In this document: in pieces, positions 24,501 through 36,808 of the stretch | Position numbering within the stretch: position 1 is the first letter of the stretch | How the letters are laid out: every line of letters starts with the position of its first letter | NCBI RefSeq assembly: GCF_014805625.2 | Contig: NW_023998414.1 | Span: forward strand, 42,700,934 to 42,764,933 | Length of the DNA: 64,000 nucleotides | Direction of reading: 5' to 3' | From: Glossina fuscipes | Lineage: Eukaryota; Arthropoda; Insecta; Diptera; Glossinidae | Notes under the pieces: model-generated | Seen by the model: the letters and a program-made list of their open reading frames with translations, nothing else | What the model was told of the DNA's origin: nothing | Database searches by the model: none | Translations under genes and position numbers: made by a program

Positions 24501-26119
24501 TCAAGTTAAAGTTCATTCAAACCGGAAGTGAAAAAACAAAACAAAAATTCTTGTGAATTTACGTTACAGCAAGAAATGGTTAAAGTAAATTTTGAGTAAA
24601 AAAAAAAGAAGCTAATTAAACGCAAAATATTCAATCACAAGAAATATATACATATATATATATGTTTTCCAAATAAAGAAAAAATAACCAGATTGTGACA
24701 GAGAAGAGGAACGATTTTTATAAATCACAATTATGAACTCGTACGTACTCGCGTACTTACACGCTCCCATTTTACTCTATACGTACATACATACATACAT
24801 ACATACATACATACATACATACATAAGTATATGAAGTTGAGAATGATTTCTAAATAATTCAACTCAGCAAATGAGGCGGCCCGTAGTGTTCTCTCCGATA
24901 ACGGTTCATTTATTTACTTATTAAGAAAACTCATCTGCAACTGCTATCAAGCGCACTTAAACCAATGAATCCTGAGCTATAACTTTTCAAGTTGAATCGA
25001 AATAATAATAATAAGAAGAAAACGACGCCGTCATAAGTAAAGCTGAGTCAAAAAAAAAAAAGAAGTTGAATCTGCCCTATCGACAATTGGTGGCGAGCGT
25101 GTGTGTCATTGGATCGCTGCAAGCAAGCAAGCAAAGTTGGACAACCAATTATAGGAAAAGTGGAGAGTTCCGTACAAACGCTCTTTGCACGGTACTGCAA
25201 TGCAATACTGATGTCGAGACATTCTATAGAAATATAAAAATCGTGGCATTTTTTAATTGTCAAAAGTGCAATCCATTCCCAATGCGGTAGACCGTGCTTG
25301 GACCGAACAGTAGTGAATGTTCGGCCCTTGAAAACGGTAAGCGCTTACCGATCAGCTATGCAATCCCCGCGTCACGTATTCATTTTAAATCACATCCTGT
25401 TTGCACAAATATACCGAATATCCTCGAAGTGCAATCCATAGACTCAGCAAGAAAAAGAGTAAAGCAATTTCGGCAATCGACGATACATACGCACAACGCG
25501 TTGAAATAGTGAACATTTACGATTTAGATGATTTTTCAAAGCTAAATTATTCCGCCTAGACGAGGCGAAAATGTCATCTATCTGCATGCGTACGTAGGAA
25601 AGCGAAACTGTCACCATTGAGTCCTGGGCCCTGAGCAACCTTTCCCATCTTAAATAACTATAGTTATGTACGATATTTGAGATGATGATGTAATTGAATT
25701 AAACTCTCGTTCGACCATTACTTGGCCGTTTTTTCACCTAAAGTTGATGCTACACATGCTGGCGCCACCACCTCTTTCACATAACATCTCTTGATAGAAG
25801 AGTGTGCATTCAATAATTAATTATGTTGTCTACAAGGAACTCGAGCCGACATGCAACAGAGCTTAAAATTGACGAGCTGTCCGACGTGAAACATGGAAAT
25901 CGATTTCATTTAATCAGACTTATAGATCAACTTTGCCATACAAAAGTTCCAAAGCGACAAAGAGTCCATGGTTTCATCATCAATACTATGCAACGCAAAG
26001 GATAGCAAGTGAGAAAATTTGAGGTTGGGGTCATTTTTCGATTCTTTTGCAAATTTTTAGGCGATACTTTCATTTCTGCGAACAGCAGAATATTGACCAC
26101 AGATAATAGCCAGTTGGGC
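24501..26119. other. Non-coding stretch with several unassigned mixed-composition frames
   Basis: After the (CATA)n tract (24784-24826) the composition becomes more balanced. Frames at 25048-25290 on both strands, 25294-25509 (+), 25444-25638 (-) and 25823-26005 (+) are 60-74 codons long and not low-complexity. I recognise no family in them. Because a dispersed repeat begins at about 26120, this block may be decayed element sequence, but that is inference. Confidence 0.45.
24784..24826. repeat. (CATA)n microsatellite
   Basis: About ten uninterrupted ACAT units. Confidence 0.95.
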
Positions 26120-26610
26120 GAACGAACAGATGGTAGACGAGCAGATAGTCATTCTTAGGCATATTCCGAATTTGAAAGTGGCCAAGAATTTATACCTTTG
26201 ATGAGGATTTATGAAGCTTGCCCTTGCGCGTTAGAAAGATATTGGGAGAAAGATGAAAATTTAATACATTATAATATTGAGCAGGCGCGGTCAATTCTTC
26301 CCATTTCTGTTCACGTACTATATAGCATCGGCCAGACAGTACACATACAAATTTTCTGTTGCTTCATTTGTTGCAGTTGCGTGTTGTGAGTAAGTTTTTT
26401 AAAAAAGTTTACGTGCTAGTGTAGGCGTATCCTCCAACTGCCTTGACCCATTTCCAATACCAATCGGCATGCAAGTACTTCCTTGACGCCGACAGTTTCA
26501 TTTTTGTGGGCGGGAGAATGTTTACAACATACATTACATTACAGACAGACAGAGACAGGCAAACGGACAGATGGACATTGGGATGTCTGATGAAGATTCG
26601 TTCTGTAGAG
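26120..26610 (+). mobile_element. Dispersed repeat X, copy A
   Basis: This segment aligns by eye with the copy at 63.1 kb. Shared blocks in the same order are ATTCCGAATTTGAAAGTGGC followed by YAAGAATTTA, then RCGYGGTCAATTYTT, CATCGSCC, a GGCGTAYCC / TTGRCCCATTT block, GCATGCAAG and ACGGACAGATG. It contains a (CAGA)n stretch at 26541-26556. No intact protein is visible, though 63-77-codon fragments are open. Orientation is set by the 63.1 kb copy. The element class is unknown to me. The tail downstream of 26580 has diverged or been rearranged. Confidence 0.7.
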
Positions 26611-27316
26611 AATGAAAATACCTTTCATCTTTCGGTCATGAATATAAAAATTAATTCCGAACAGATCATTAATTAAATCAGGGTGACATTGAAAAAACAA
26701 GGCGACTAAACAATAATCGTTTCGTTGCGACGATCGCTTAATCAAAGCTAGCAGACTGGTTAACCTTTTTTAGCAAAAAATTCCGCCAATAATTTGAAGC
26801 GCAGTCTTTGAAATCACCCAGCTTCGCGGGACCATCCTGTTTAGGTTGGGCGAAAGTAGGCTGTTACGAACTTTCTTCAGAGTGAAAAAAACTATAAAAA
26901 AAGATAATGCAATTAATATAAACCAAAAAAAAAAAAAAAAAAATAGTTAAATAGTTTCACGGTAGATCATCTGATGGCATGAACTGATGTCATTTACTCG
27001 CGGTAGCGTGTTTTGAAATTTCAAGAATAATGAGTTCCTTTGAATCCGAGGACATTGAACGGTTCAGATAAAGAGAAATTTTTTGCAAAAAACTTATTTC
27101 AGTTTACATAGCTTCGTATGGCCTCGTGCGCATATAACTTGGCGCGTTTCTTAATACTTGCCATTAACTATTTTTTCTTTTTGTTTTTATATTTTATTTA
27201 TTTCAGATTTATATTCTTTTACTAATTCATGCATAAATTTTCGGGAATCAAATAATAAATCAATAAAATTGCAGATAACTTTGTCTCATCTTAACCAGAC
27301 GCACAAATACATATAT

Positions 27317-27349
<33 letters not shown>

Positions 27350-27681
27350 TTTATATACGTGCATCATGTAGAATGTTTTATTTATTATTGTTCTTTTAGA
27401 TATATACATATGTAGATATATATATATGTAGTTATGTATATATATATAGTTATGTATATGGATGAATTTAGTAGTAGTAGAGTGGTGTACGCTTGATTTG
27501 CTCTTTGTCTTTTGTTTGTGTTTTTGTTTTTGTTTTTGAATTTCATTTATGCTAAAATCTCAATATATCGAATAATATTGAATAATCGCATGCACGCCTG
27601 CGCTTTCAAGGATTGGCATCGCATTTCAATAAACTGTGTGCGTGTGTGGATGATTTGATGTATTTTCTTTATTATATTCCT

Positions 27682-27705
27682 ATGCATGCATGCATGCATG
27701 CATGC
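27682..27705. repeat. (GCAT)n microsatellite
   Basis: Six GCAT units. The unit is self-complementary, so the array could fold on itself. Confidence 0.85.
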
Positions 27706-29587
27706 TATCCATTGAATTATGCAGAGATTTAGAACTGGCGGTAAAAGGTGTATCTTGATTTTATAACTTTATTGCCTTCAAAATGATACAAAGTGAGTAT
27801 ATGGATATATATATATATATATAAATATATGTATATATCGAGACAGTCACCTATAAAAAAAAAGCCTATGCATGCTTGTTAATCTTGCCATTGTTATTGT
27901 TTGCTGTATCTCTTGTTGTTTTTGTTAATGTTTTGTTTTATTTCGTTTTTTTTTTTTTTTATTTATTTATTTATTTTTTAATTTTTTTGTTGTGTTTTCT
28001 TTTTTTTCATATATATATGAATTCATGTATATATATATATATATATATATATACTTAGTCAGCCATTGAATATGTATTGAAGCTGTCAAATGTTTGGCAT
28101 AAAACATGCGACAATTTGTTAATGTGTCATAGAGCAAATGATTTAACTACAAAAATTAGCATTTAAATGCAAAACATAAAATAAAAAAACTCAAACAACA
28201 AAAGAAACACCAACAATAACAGGAACAACAACGACAACAAAACGTTAAAATAGTATACTGCGTGGAGTTAAAAGAATAAAATACGTGGCATGCACTTGCA
28301 TTTGAATTGTGTGGACGAAAATGATTGCTATACGTAATACATAAGTACATGCATAAGTAAATCAATTTGTTTTTTGTTCGTAAATGTTTTTCTTCTGCTT
28401 TGTTTTTTCTTTTCAGTTTCCAGAAAATCTTTGGCTCTTATCTAAAAAGTAAATTTTATCTACACCGTTACAAACGTTATCAGCAGCTTGTAAAAAATTA
28501 TGATTTCTTGGGTCCGCGTATGTAAATGCTGCCTTTTAAAAGGAAGAACGCCCATCATAGTGATTAAGAATTTTTTTTTTTTTTTTTTTTTTAATTTTCT
28601 TTACATGTCGGCAAAGTCCACGAGAGTGAAGTTTTTCTTCTTTTTGTTGTTGTTGTTGTTGTTTATTGTTTTAAGAACAACAATCACAAGAAGAGTCCAT
28701 AACAACCTCAATGCAAAACACACTTGAAATTAAATAACAATGCGCGTTAAAGTGAGTACGCAGCAGCCAAATAAATTATAGAACAATTTGTGAGCTGCAA
28801 CAACACTGCCTGACGAAATCATGTCAAACGGAAGAGCCAAAGCAACCCGCATGCATATATGTATATTTAATTCTCTGCAAACATGGTATAATCAAAAGAA
28901 TTGTTTACTTATCAGCATTTATTACATTGATAACCAAAAGTTATTAAAAAAAAAGAAATAAAAAATAAAAAAAAAAATAAAAAAAATAAAAAAAAAATAG
29001 GAAAAACAAATTAAGGCCCGAAAAGCGAAAGATAAACATTTGGTTTGGCGGTCTCAGGGATTTTGTTAACATATTTAAACATATATGTGTATTTATGTGT
29101 ATCTACGTATTCTACAACCTGTCATGCTGTTTACATAATATCAGGTACATACACATGAATTCTTTTTCTTCTCGTTTTCGTTTTCGTTTTTTTTTTTTTG
29201 TTTTATGTGACGCTTAAATGTAAATTTTGATTTCGAAACAACTGAAATCAGCGCGTGTTTATTGTTTATCGACTTTATGGGGCTTATGGTGGTTTTTTGT
29301 TTGATTTGATTTGCTTGAATTTATTACGGCTTTTCGTGTAAGTAATAAAACTTATCGAAATGCGATTGCAGAGCGAATAGGATATTGTCGGTACTTGTCG
29401 GTATAAACACAAACGGCAGAGGTCGAGGTAGACGTAGAGGTAGACATACAAGTACAAATTGATGGCCTTTCATTTTTTTTTTTTTTTCCTTTCAATTTTG
29501 ATGTTGACTGTTATGAAGTGTGATCTTGCCGACATCAGTACCTTAAATAAATGCATAATGTCCCGAAAAATTTCATTTTGTTTAAGT

Positions 29588-29588
29588 G

Positions 29589-29655
<67 letters not shown>

Positions 29656-29841
29656 CATATATATTTATACTAAGATTTTTTGTTCTCTCTATGTCTGTAA
29701 TGTTTGTATACATATACAAAAATAACAAAAAAAAAAAAAATTTGAAATTTCGCAACTCTGTAGGGTTCTTTTAAGGAAGTCTAACGAAAAACATAGATTG
29801 AAAGCGGCTCCAAACTCTGCCCTTTGAAATATATATATATT

Positions 29842-29891
<50 letters not shown>

Positions 29892-29915
29892 ATCATTTGA
29901 TATGAATATCAAATG
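29588..29915. repeat. Long (TA)n tracts ending in a perfect hairpin
   Basis: TA arrays lie at 29588-29670 (split by GTGA) and at about 29828-29890. They are followed at 29894-29915 by CATTTGATAT, GA, ATATCAAATG: perfect 10-bp arms with a 2-base loop. Confidence 0.85.
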
Positions 29916-30443
29916 TCAGGAAAACATGTTTAAATGTCAAACTGAAGCGACGAACTATTAATTAGTAAATCAGAAAGAGAAGAAGAAGAAAAAGATAAAA
30001 AAGAAAAAACTGATGTGTGGCTTGAATATATCTTAGCAGTAGATGAAATCCTCTACCATATCATACCATTCATTCAATTTCATTTTCTTAGCCTTTTCCT
30101 TCTAACTCTGCTTTGCTATAACAAAAAAAAAAAAGGAAAAAAACAAGAAGATCAATGAAACGAAATTCAAAAATATAAAATACCTTAAGGATCAGTGTCA
30201 AAATCAAATTAAAATGGTTTATAAACACAACTTTAAAGTTCTTCCCGTTGTCAGCTATATAATTTATTCATTCATTCAGTCATATGCAAAGCAAAGCAAT
30301 ATTTATAATCAAAGGATGTCAATCATAAGTTATACGCGCTTTTCCACTGCATTAACTGCAAAACGGTTTATGCGTGTATTTATTCTTGAATATATATACA
30401 TAGCGAATATTCACGCGCAAACACGCGTATACACACACATACC

Positions 30444-30448
<5 letters not shown>

Positions 30449-30491
<43 letters not shown>
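30449..30491. repeat. (TA)n microsatellite
   Basis: Twenty-one TA units. It is followed after a gap by a T run (30508-30520). Confidence 0.9.
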
Positions 30492-30494
<3 letters not shown>

Positions 30495-31045
30495 ATTCTA
30501 ATACATTTTTTTTTTTTTTTGCTTTTAACTCTCACGGAACAGTCATAGTAAAGAGGAGCGAGCTTTCATAACAAGTATTTCTTTGGCATTAAGTGGAGTG
30601 CCTGTGAAATTGATCAATTCCAACGTATTCACAATCGGAGTGAAATTTATTTCATAATGTTGTTGATGGGCATGAGACCCCGTCGTCAAACTAAGCCTGC
30701 CTGCCCGCTTTCCTTACCGCTTGCCTGTTCGCTCGCCAGCCTGCCTGCCTGCCTGCCTGCACATACGCTAGCCGATCCAACCATGTTCTTTACAAAAGAC
30801 ATTTATGGACAGCGCAGAAACTTGATGAGAGATTTAATAAAATGTTTTACGGTTCTTTCGCTTACACGTATACATAAAATCTTATCGTAAAGTCATTTAA
30901 GCTAGCAGTAGTAGTAGTAGTGGTAGTGGTAGTAGTAGTAGGAAAGTGCGTGAAAAGCTGGAATTAATAATCAAAGTGTTGAGAATTTTACAGTTATTAG
31001 CTACTGGATTTTTTCGCATCTTAATGTAAATGCCTATATGCATAC

Positions 31046-31165
31046 ATACACACACACACACACACAGGCACACACATGATTGCATATAAATTTATGCAAT
31101 TATATACGTATGTACGTATACACGTACGTGTACGCGTGTGCGTGTGTGTGTGTGTGTGTGTTTGT
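31046..31165. repeat. (CA)n and (GT)n tracts in inverse orientation
   Basis: CA units at about 31047-31076 and GT units at about 31137-31162 lie 60 bases apart. They could pair as arms of an imperfect hairpin, with an ACGTA-rich loop between them. Confidence 0.8.
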
Positions 31166-31952
31166 GTGCATGTGCATATACGTATGAGAATCGGGCAACA
31201 AGTTGTTCTACATAATTTGAAAAGAAAAACGTTTAATCAAAATCAAACTAAAAAGCATGTAAATTAATACGTTTTCAGTAGAAAGTGTGTCTGTGCCCGT
31301 GTATGTGCCTGTATGTATGGATGTGTGTGTGTGTATGTATGTGTATGTCTGCCTGTCCTGACATTTTGTCTTGTGCACTTAATATCAATATTAATGATGA
31401 TGTGGTGTGTTGATGTTAAGTACTATTTAATTAATGAATTTTATACACGAGTGAACGAATGCTTACTACAACTATAACCATTTATATACAACTTAACCAT
31501 GTTTATGTTTTTTTTGAAATTTAAAATAAAAACAAAAACAAAAAAAAAAAAATAAAAATAAAAATAAAAATTGCAAACCCACAACCATTACCATCGACAC
31601 CACCACAATTGCCACCTCTAACAAGAGAAACAGAAACAACAAGCATGTTGGAGCAAACAATTTATCACCGAAAGAACTAAATTTAAACAGATGAAGCTTG
31701 AGTGTGAAGAAAATAAAACACAAACAGCACACTAATAGGATTCTCTTCGGCAGTGGTGGCTAAGTGTCTCGCATAACCGAGTTGCGATAAAGACAAATAT
31801 GAGTGTTTTTCTGTTTGTTGTGTTGCTTATGTGTGTATACGCTTTTGCGCCATATGCACAATGCATCTCATGTAATAATAACGGTCGTCACATCATAAAT
31901 ACATGAGCACGTTTAACAATTCACACCTTAGTTAGTTGCAGCAAAAGCAATC

Positions 31953-31995
31953 GCACTAGCATTAGCACTGGCACTGGCACTGGCACTGGCACTGG
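31953..31995. repeat. (GGCACT)n hexamer array
   Basis: About six GGCACT/AGCACT units. The minus strand reads as QCQCQC in a false frame. Confidence 0.85.
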
Positions 31996-32110
31996 AAATC
32001 GCTAGCAAATCTCTGCTCGATTGTAATGCGCATCTGCTTACATTCATAATAATAAAGTGCGTTAACAGCATTTGCATATGCGTTAAATAACATTTGTTTA
32101 GCTTTACCCG

Positions 32111-32194
32111 CTAGCCAAGCCAAGCTAAACCAAGCCAAGCCAAGCCAAGCCAAGCCGAGCCGAGCCAAGCCAAATTAAGCTGGCTTAGCCAGCT
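32111..32194. repeat. (CCAAG)n pentamer array ending in a palindrome
   Basis: CCAAG units with CCGAG and CTAAA variants fill 32111-32172. A 17-base near-palindrome follows at 32178-32194 (AGCTGGCT, T, AGCCAGCT). The leucine/tryptophan/alanine frame on the minus strand is a repeat reading. Confidence 0.85.
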
Positions 32195-32551
32195 AGCATA
32201 GCAAACTAAGTTTGCATTTTTATCATTTTTCTTTTCACTTCTCTTGCCTGTTTATTTTTTTTTTTTTTTTGTTTCTCCGCGTTCTTATGTTTTACTCCTT
32301 TTTTCTTGCTTTGCTTTCTTTTTTTCGTTTCGTTTACTTTCTATCTCTCGGAATACAAAAAGAGTGTTGTAAAAATGATGCTGGTTAACAAGCCTAAGAA
32401 AAATTACTTATTTCACCCTATCATCACTCACTCACTACCTCATGATCGCTTTCATATACATACATACATACATACATACATATACATCCATATAAATATG
32501 CAAACACATATGCACATGCTATATATAATTGTCTAGAATATAGATGCGTGT

Positions 32552-32552
<1 letters not shown>

Positions 32553-32600
<48 letters not shown>

Positions 32601-32629
32601 TTTTTAGTTTTTTTTTTTTTTTTTTTTTT
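32553..32629. repeat. A44 directly followed by T-rich run
   Basis: Forty-four A, one G, eight T, AG, then twenty-two T. Opposite homopolymers with one base between them form an inverted repeat. Confidence 0.95.
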
Positions 32630-33234
32630 GTTTAGTTACCATCCATACTCTGCATCTTCAGCTCTGCCTTTAGGCTGGAAATGCACTTTGCACAAATGCT
32701 CTTCAGCCTTCAAAACATTTCCCTGATGTTCAGCAATTTTTTCTATTATTTCTTTCTTTTTCTTTCGTTTTTGTGTTTTTTGCTTTTTTTTTTTTTTCCA
32801 TATGACGTCTAATGTTATAGGGTTTCGTCGCTATTTGGTTGCAAGCAGGCAAGCAGTAAGCAAGCAACCTTAACGATACCCAACGCCAAACAGGCCAACA
32901 ACATCATTTACATTGCAGGCAACAATTAGTATTTTGTTGGCGATTTATCATGTCCTAAAGCACTTCGACCAGTGCAGGCAGAAACAGTAAAAACGCAAGA
33001 TAATGTAACAACAACTGTATGCTAAACTGAAAGTTTTTCTGCGGATTTTTATGTGTGTGCGTGCGTCTGTTGTTGCGGTAAGTGAGTTGCAATCGTTAAC
33101 TAACAGCTCTATTCAAAGTTCCGTTAAGTTTTTAGAATTCAGAAATACGTGCGCATACCTTTTTTTCTCTTCTAGGCCTTCGGGTGTTTAAAGGTGTTTT
33201 TCGGATTTTCGCTTGTAACTTACTTATATATTAA

Positions 33235-33238
<4 letters not shown>

Positions 33239-33290
<52 letters not shown>
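33239..33290. repeat. Compound (TA)n-(TG)n microsatellite
   Basis: About eighteen TA units pass without a break into seven TG units. Confidence 0.9.
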
Positions 33291-33548
33291 ATGTATCTGT
33301 CTGTGTTTTTTTTTTTCATTTTTCCACATAAAAATTTTCATGTAATTATAAGCTTCAGAAATATTTCAAATATTTCGAAAATTTCTAAACACTTGATTAA
33401 TTTCCGTTTAGAGGAAAATTTCTAAATTTTAAATTTATTTCATTGCCTTCTTCTTCTGCCCGTTCTTATCTTTCCTCTTCAGTTTATCTGTTTGATGATT
33501 TACTAATGTTATCTCTCAGAATCATAATTGTAATTTTTAAATAATTTG

Positions 33549-33580
<32 letters not shown>

Positions 33581-34317
33581 AAAATCAAAAAAAAGCCCAA
33601 AAGCAGACACAACCTCATCTTAAACAGGCATAAATTTGTGGACGATTTGTTCGTGGAGAGTAAACAATAAAAAAAAAAAAAAAAAAAAAGAAAAGAAAGA
33701 AGAAAAAGCGAAAGAGAAAAGCAAGGAAAAAGAAAAACTCATTACTCCCACGAAGATTCATAACTGACTCATAGACTCGTGGTGTAAAGCGGCAAGAAAG
33801 GCAACAGCGGCAGCACTACTTATCCCAATAACAACGCCTCAAACAAAAATTATGCATTTGCCCGAGCAACAATAATAACCTGCACGCGAATTGAGAGCAA
33901 GAAAAATTGGCAAACATTTATGTTACTAACAAGAAGAGGAAGAAAAAACAACAAAAATAATAAGAACAACAAGTACTGCATTCATAGGACTTCACTGTGT
34001 ACGCCTAAATTATGAAATATTATGCAGTTTAAAGTTTAGAAAACAAACACCACCGCGCACAACTGCTGGAGTGCTGGACGTCCCGAAATAGACCGTAAAT
34101 AGTTTGGAGTATGGATCAAATGCATTTTTGTTATTGTTGTCATTATTAATTTAATCATACAATGTTTGTGATAATAATATCACGGACTTTGATTAAATCA
34201 ACAATAGGGAAAGGCACCCGTCGTGTTCGTCAGTGTTGTCTGATATATGTCATTGAAATAATCGATCAGTAATCCGATAAAAAAAATCTTAATTAATCGG
34301 GAAAACCCCCCACTCCT

Positions 34318-34390
34318 CTAGAGATAGAGTGATAGAGAGAGAGTGAGAGAGAGAGAGAGAGAGAGAAAGAGAAAGAGACGGAAAGAGAGT
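34318..34390. repeat. GA-rich tract
   Basis: Imperfect GAGA repeats over about 70 bases, with many GAGAG pentamers, candidate GAGA-factor sites if the host is a fly. Confidence 0.75.
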
Positions 34391-35149
34391 AGCTATACAA
34401 AAAACAAAGCATTACGCAGCAAAGATAAGTGGACCGAATTGTGATTAACGCAAACAAGAAGAACCCGAAGGTGAAAAATCCCACAAAATTAATAAGCAAA
34501 ACAACAACAAAAAGGTCAGAGCATGAGTTTTAGCATAATCAGACATAGAGTTAGCGTCATATGAAAGATGTTCACGATGATAATGATGATGATGACGACA
34601 TAAAAAGGAAATCGCGCAAGGCCAACTACTTGAAACGTAACGATTAATGACGTTCTTAAGAAGAATACAGTAAGCAAAAGTTCGCAAACAACATTTCAAA
34701 GGCATAATTGAAATATTAGATAAAGAAACAACTATTTGGTGTTGATTCTTTTTTAATAGAAAGCTTGGGATGATGATTTATAGATAATTAAAATAAGAAA
34801 GAATTACGTTTTGAAAATAAGCCATAAGCCATTCAAATAATTTGCAATGACGTAGAAACTGACCAAAAACTAATTGTGAACCTTTTGCATGGGGTTGGAT
34901 ACAAAACAAAAGTTCAATATTCGATTCATTTGTCACACGAATTACGAATGTAAAACGAGACGACTCTGGTTTTCATCTTTGAAACGCTACAATAATCAAA
35001 TCAAATCGCGTCGGTTTTGAAGAGAGTGGCAGCGGGTGATAAAAAAAGTGAACTAGATGCGTTGCTGTCTCAGTCCTTCATAACCGAAGAGTCGCAACTA
35101 TTCGAAGAAATGTTTTATTAATGTTGAGCGCAATAGAAAGGCAGTACTC

Positions 35150-35600
35150 GTTCCTCATCCTCGAAAAATTGCGAAACTCAAATACTGTTCAGGGAGTAGA
35201 ATGCTCCTCTCGTCTCGTCTCACTACTCATTCTCATTTATTTATGTATACAAAAATGCAATAAAAAATCGAAAAAAAGTTCTATTATACGAAATATCAAT
35301 ATAATCGGGTGTGCGGGTTCGAAGCCCAATCATATCATGAGTTATTTTTAAATTGCATTAATGTATTTACTGATTACTAATTCTTACCTGGAACGAAGTC
35401 TAGGCTGCAACATTTGTCGGTTTCAATCATGTTTTCAAATTTAATATTAAAATATTTGCTTCTTCTTATCGTGTATTCAAAGTAAGAAATTACTTTCGAC
35501 ATTTAGCCAGAAGATCCAGGTTCGATCCCTGGTAGATGTCCTACTTTACTGCATACATCGTATAAGAATAGTAAACTTGCAACGCTTCCCGGCGATAATT
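35150..35600 (+). mobile_element. tRNA-related dispersed repeat (SINE-like), copy 1
   Basis: About 450 bases align by eye with the reverse complement of 54.55-55.03 kb. Shared blocks in order are an AATGCTC / CTCATTTATTTATG head, GCGGGTTCGAA (35313-35323, here followed by GCCC) with CAATCAT and ATGAGTTATTTTTAA, then GATTACYAATTCTTA and CAACATTTGYCGG. The 3' end carries a perfect tRNA T-arm at 35516-35532: CCAGG stem, TTCGATC loop, CCTGG stem. GGTTCGAAGCC and GGTTCGATCCC both fit the pol III B box. The 3' tRNA-like part resembles the second half of tRNA-Glu, but its A-box half has decayed, so I do not call a functional tRNA. No protein frame is conserved. Confidence 0.6.
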
Positions 35601-36290
35601 GGGCGAAGTCCCCAGCAAATGTGTTTACAAACGAATGCTTTTTCATGACGTATTAAATACATATCTTATTAAATAAAATCACCTGACTTTATCGCCTTTC
35701 ATTAGCCTGAATTTTATAATTTTTTGCTGTTGCGTGGCCTTAAAATCTTACAAGAAATGGAAAGATTTTCTAGTTCACGCCGCTAACAACATGCTTTACG
35801 GTACTATTCATAAGACGTTCTTCGTCTTCTTCAATGCTACGGTTTTTTTTTTTTTTTTTTTGGGTTAAAATGTTAAAAAAAAAAAATTTATTTATTTGGT
35901 GGTGATCAATATACATTATTCGGAAATCGATTTCGTTATTATATAAAGTTTTACGCGCAAAAACATACAACGAGAAGTTAGAGTCACGCCGCCATCAAAT
36001 AAATTCTGAAAGTGTAACATAAGGGAGATTCCAGATTGGACTTTGATTAGCAAAAAAAAAAAAAAAGAAAAAAAAGAAAAGAATACTAGCCTGCACAGTC
36101 CCGATCTTACTCGGTTCGACTGTCATTTCTTTCGCCTACTGCAGCACTGTCTTAATAGTGATTGAGGTCTAGGTCGCTGACCGCGAAAGTGATTTGTGAC
36201 ACTCAATTCGCTAAGAACTCGAACAAACTGTGTAGTGACGGAATAACGATTTTCCCAGGAAAATGGCCAAAGGATATCGTTGCGATATAT

Positions 36291-36318
36291 GATGGATGAC
36301 GGATGACGGATGACTGAT
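36291..36318. repeat. Heptanucleotide array, unit GGATGAC
   Basis: Three perfect GGATGAC units with degenerate flanking units. On the minus strand the units read CATCCGT and CATCAGT, close to the CATCAGC units at 14.55 and 18.88 kb. Confidence 0.8.
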
Positions 36319-36772
36319 GTCATGAATTTTACTTAAATATAGGAAAAACGTGTTTGCGTTTTGTTTGAGGAAAGGCTACGAAGTTTTCCCTTTGCCTAAT
36401 TAAAAGTGAGAAGAAAACCTCTTTGCAAACTCTAAGAATCAAGCTTGCCGGTAACCATGTCCGTCAAATATTGTCTCGAGTTAATTTCGATTGCGATAAA
36501 TTTTTCTTGAATAATTTATGTTGAAATGGTCGCTCACAATATCCGTTTGTGATGATTAACACTTTTGTATATGATTAACACATTAATGATTTTGTATACT
36601 AATCGTTAGCATAATTTACAACAGACTTATATCAAGCAGCGGACTTCATGTGAAAGCAGGTATAGCAAGTAAATCAATGTTGTTTTATGTTATTAACGAC
36701 CTCGTTGTTGTGGCCTCTATTTTGTTTGCAGGCGGCACTCTTAAATAGAGATGAACACTTCCTTACTGACAC

Positions 36773-36773
<1 letters not shown>

Positions 36774-36806
<33 letters not shown>
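36774..36806. repeat. (TG)n microsatellite
   Basis: Sixteen TG units. The CV-repeat in the overlapping frame comes from it. Confidence 0.9.

Positions 36807-36808
<2 letters not shown>

Larger units (their letters stand above)
26611..35149. other. Non-coding stretch dense in microsatellites
   Basis: There is no gene and no recognised transposon over 8.5 kb. The frames at 27876-28058, 29459-29774, 30214-30501, 31076-31267 and 32544-32726 are direct readings of TA, GT, T or A tracts. The frame at 30657-30890 (+) is partly driven by a (TGCC)n run. Besides the arrays listed below there are short (CA)n at 27316-27350, (TA)n at 27805-27822 and 28027-28052, a (TGCC)n run at 30739-30760 and A runs at 33549-33579 and 33669-33689. 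Confidence 0.65.

Noticed and set aside
35460..35540. A functional tRNA-Glu gene
   Set aside because: Only the T-arm and part of the anticodon arm are present. The A-box half and the acceptor stem cannot be formed, and the segment belongs to a dispersed repeat.
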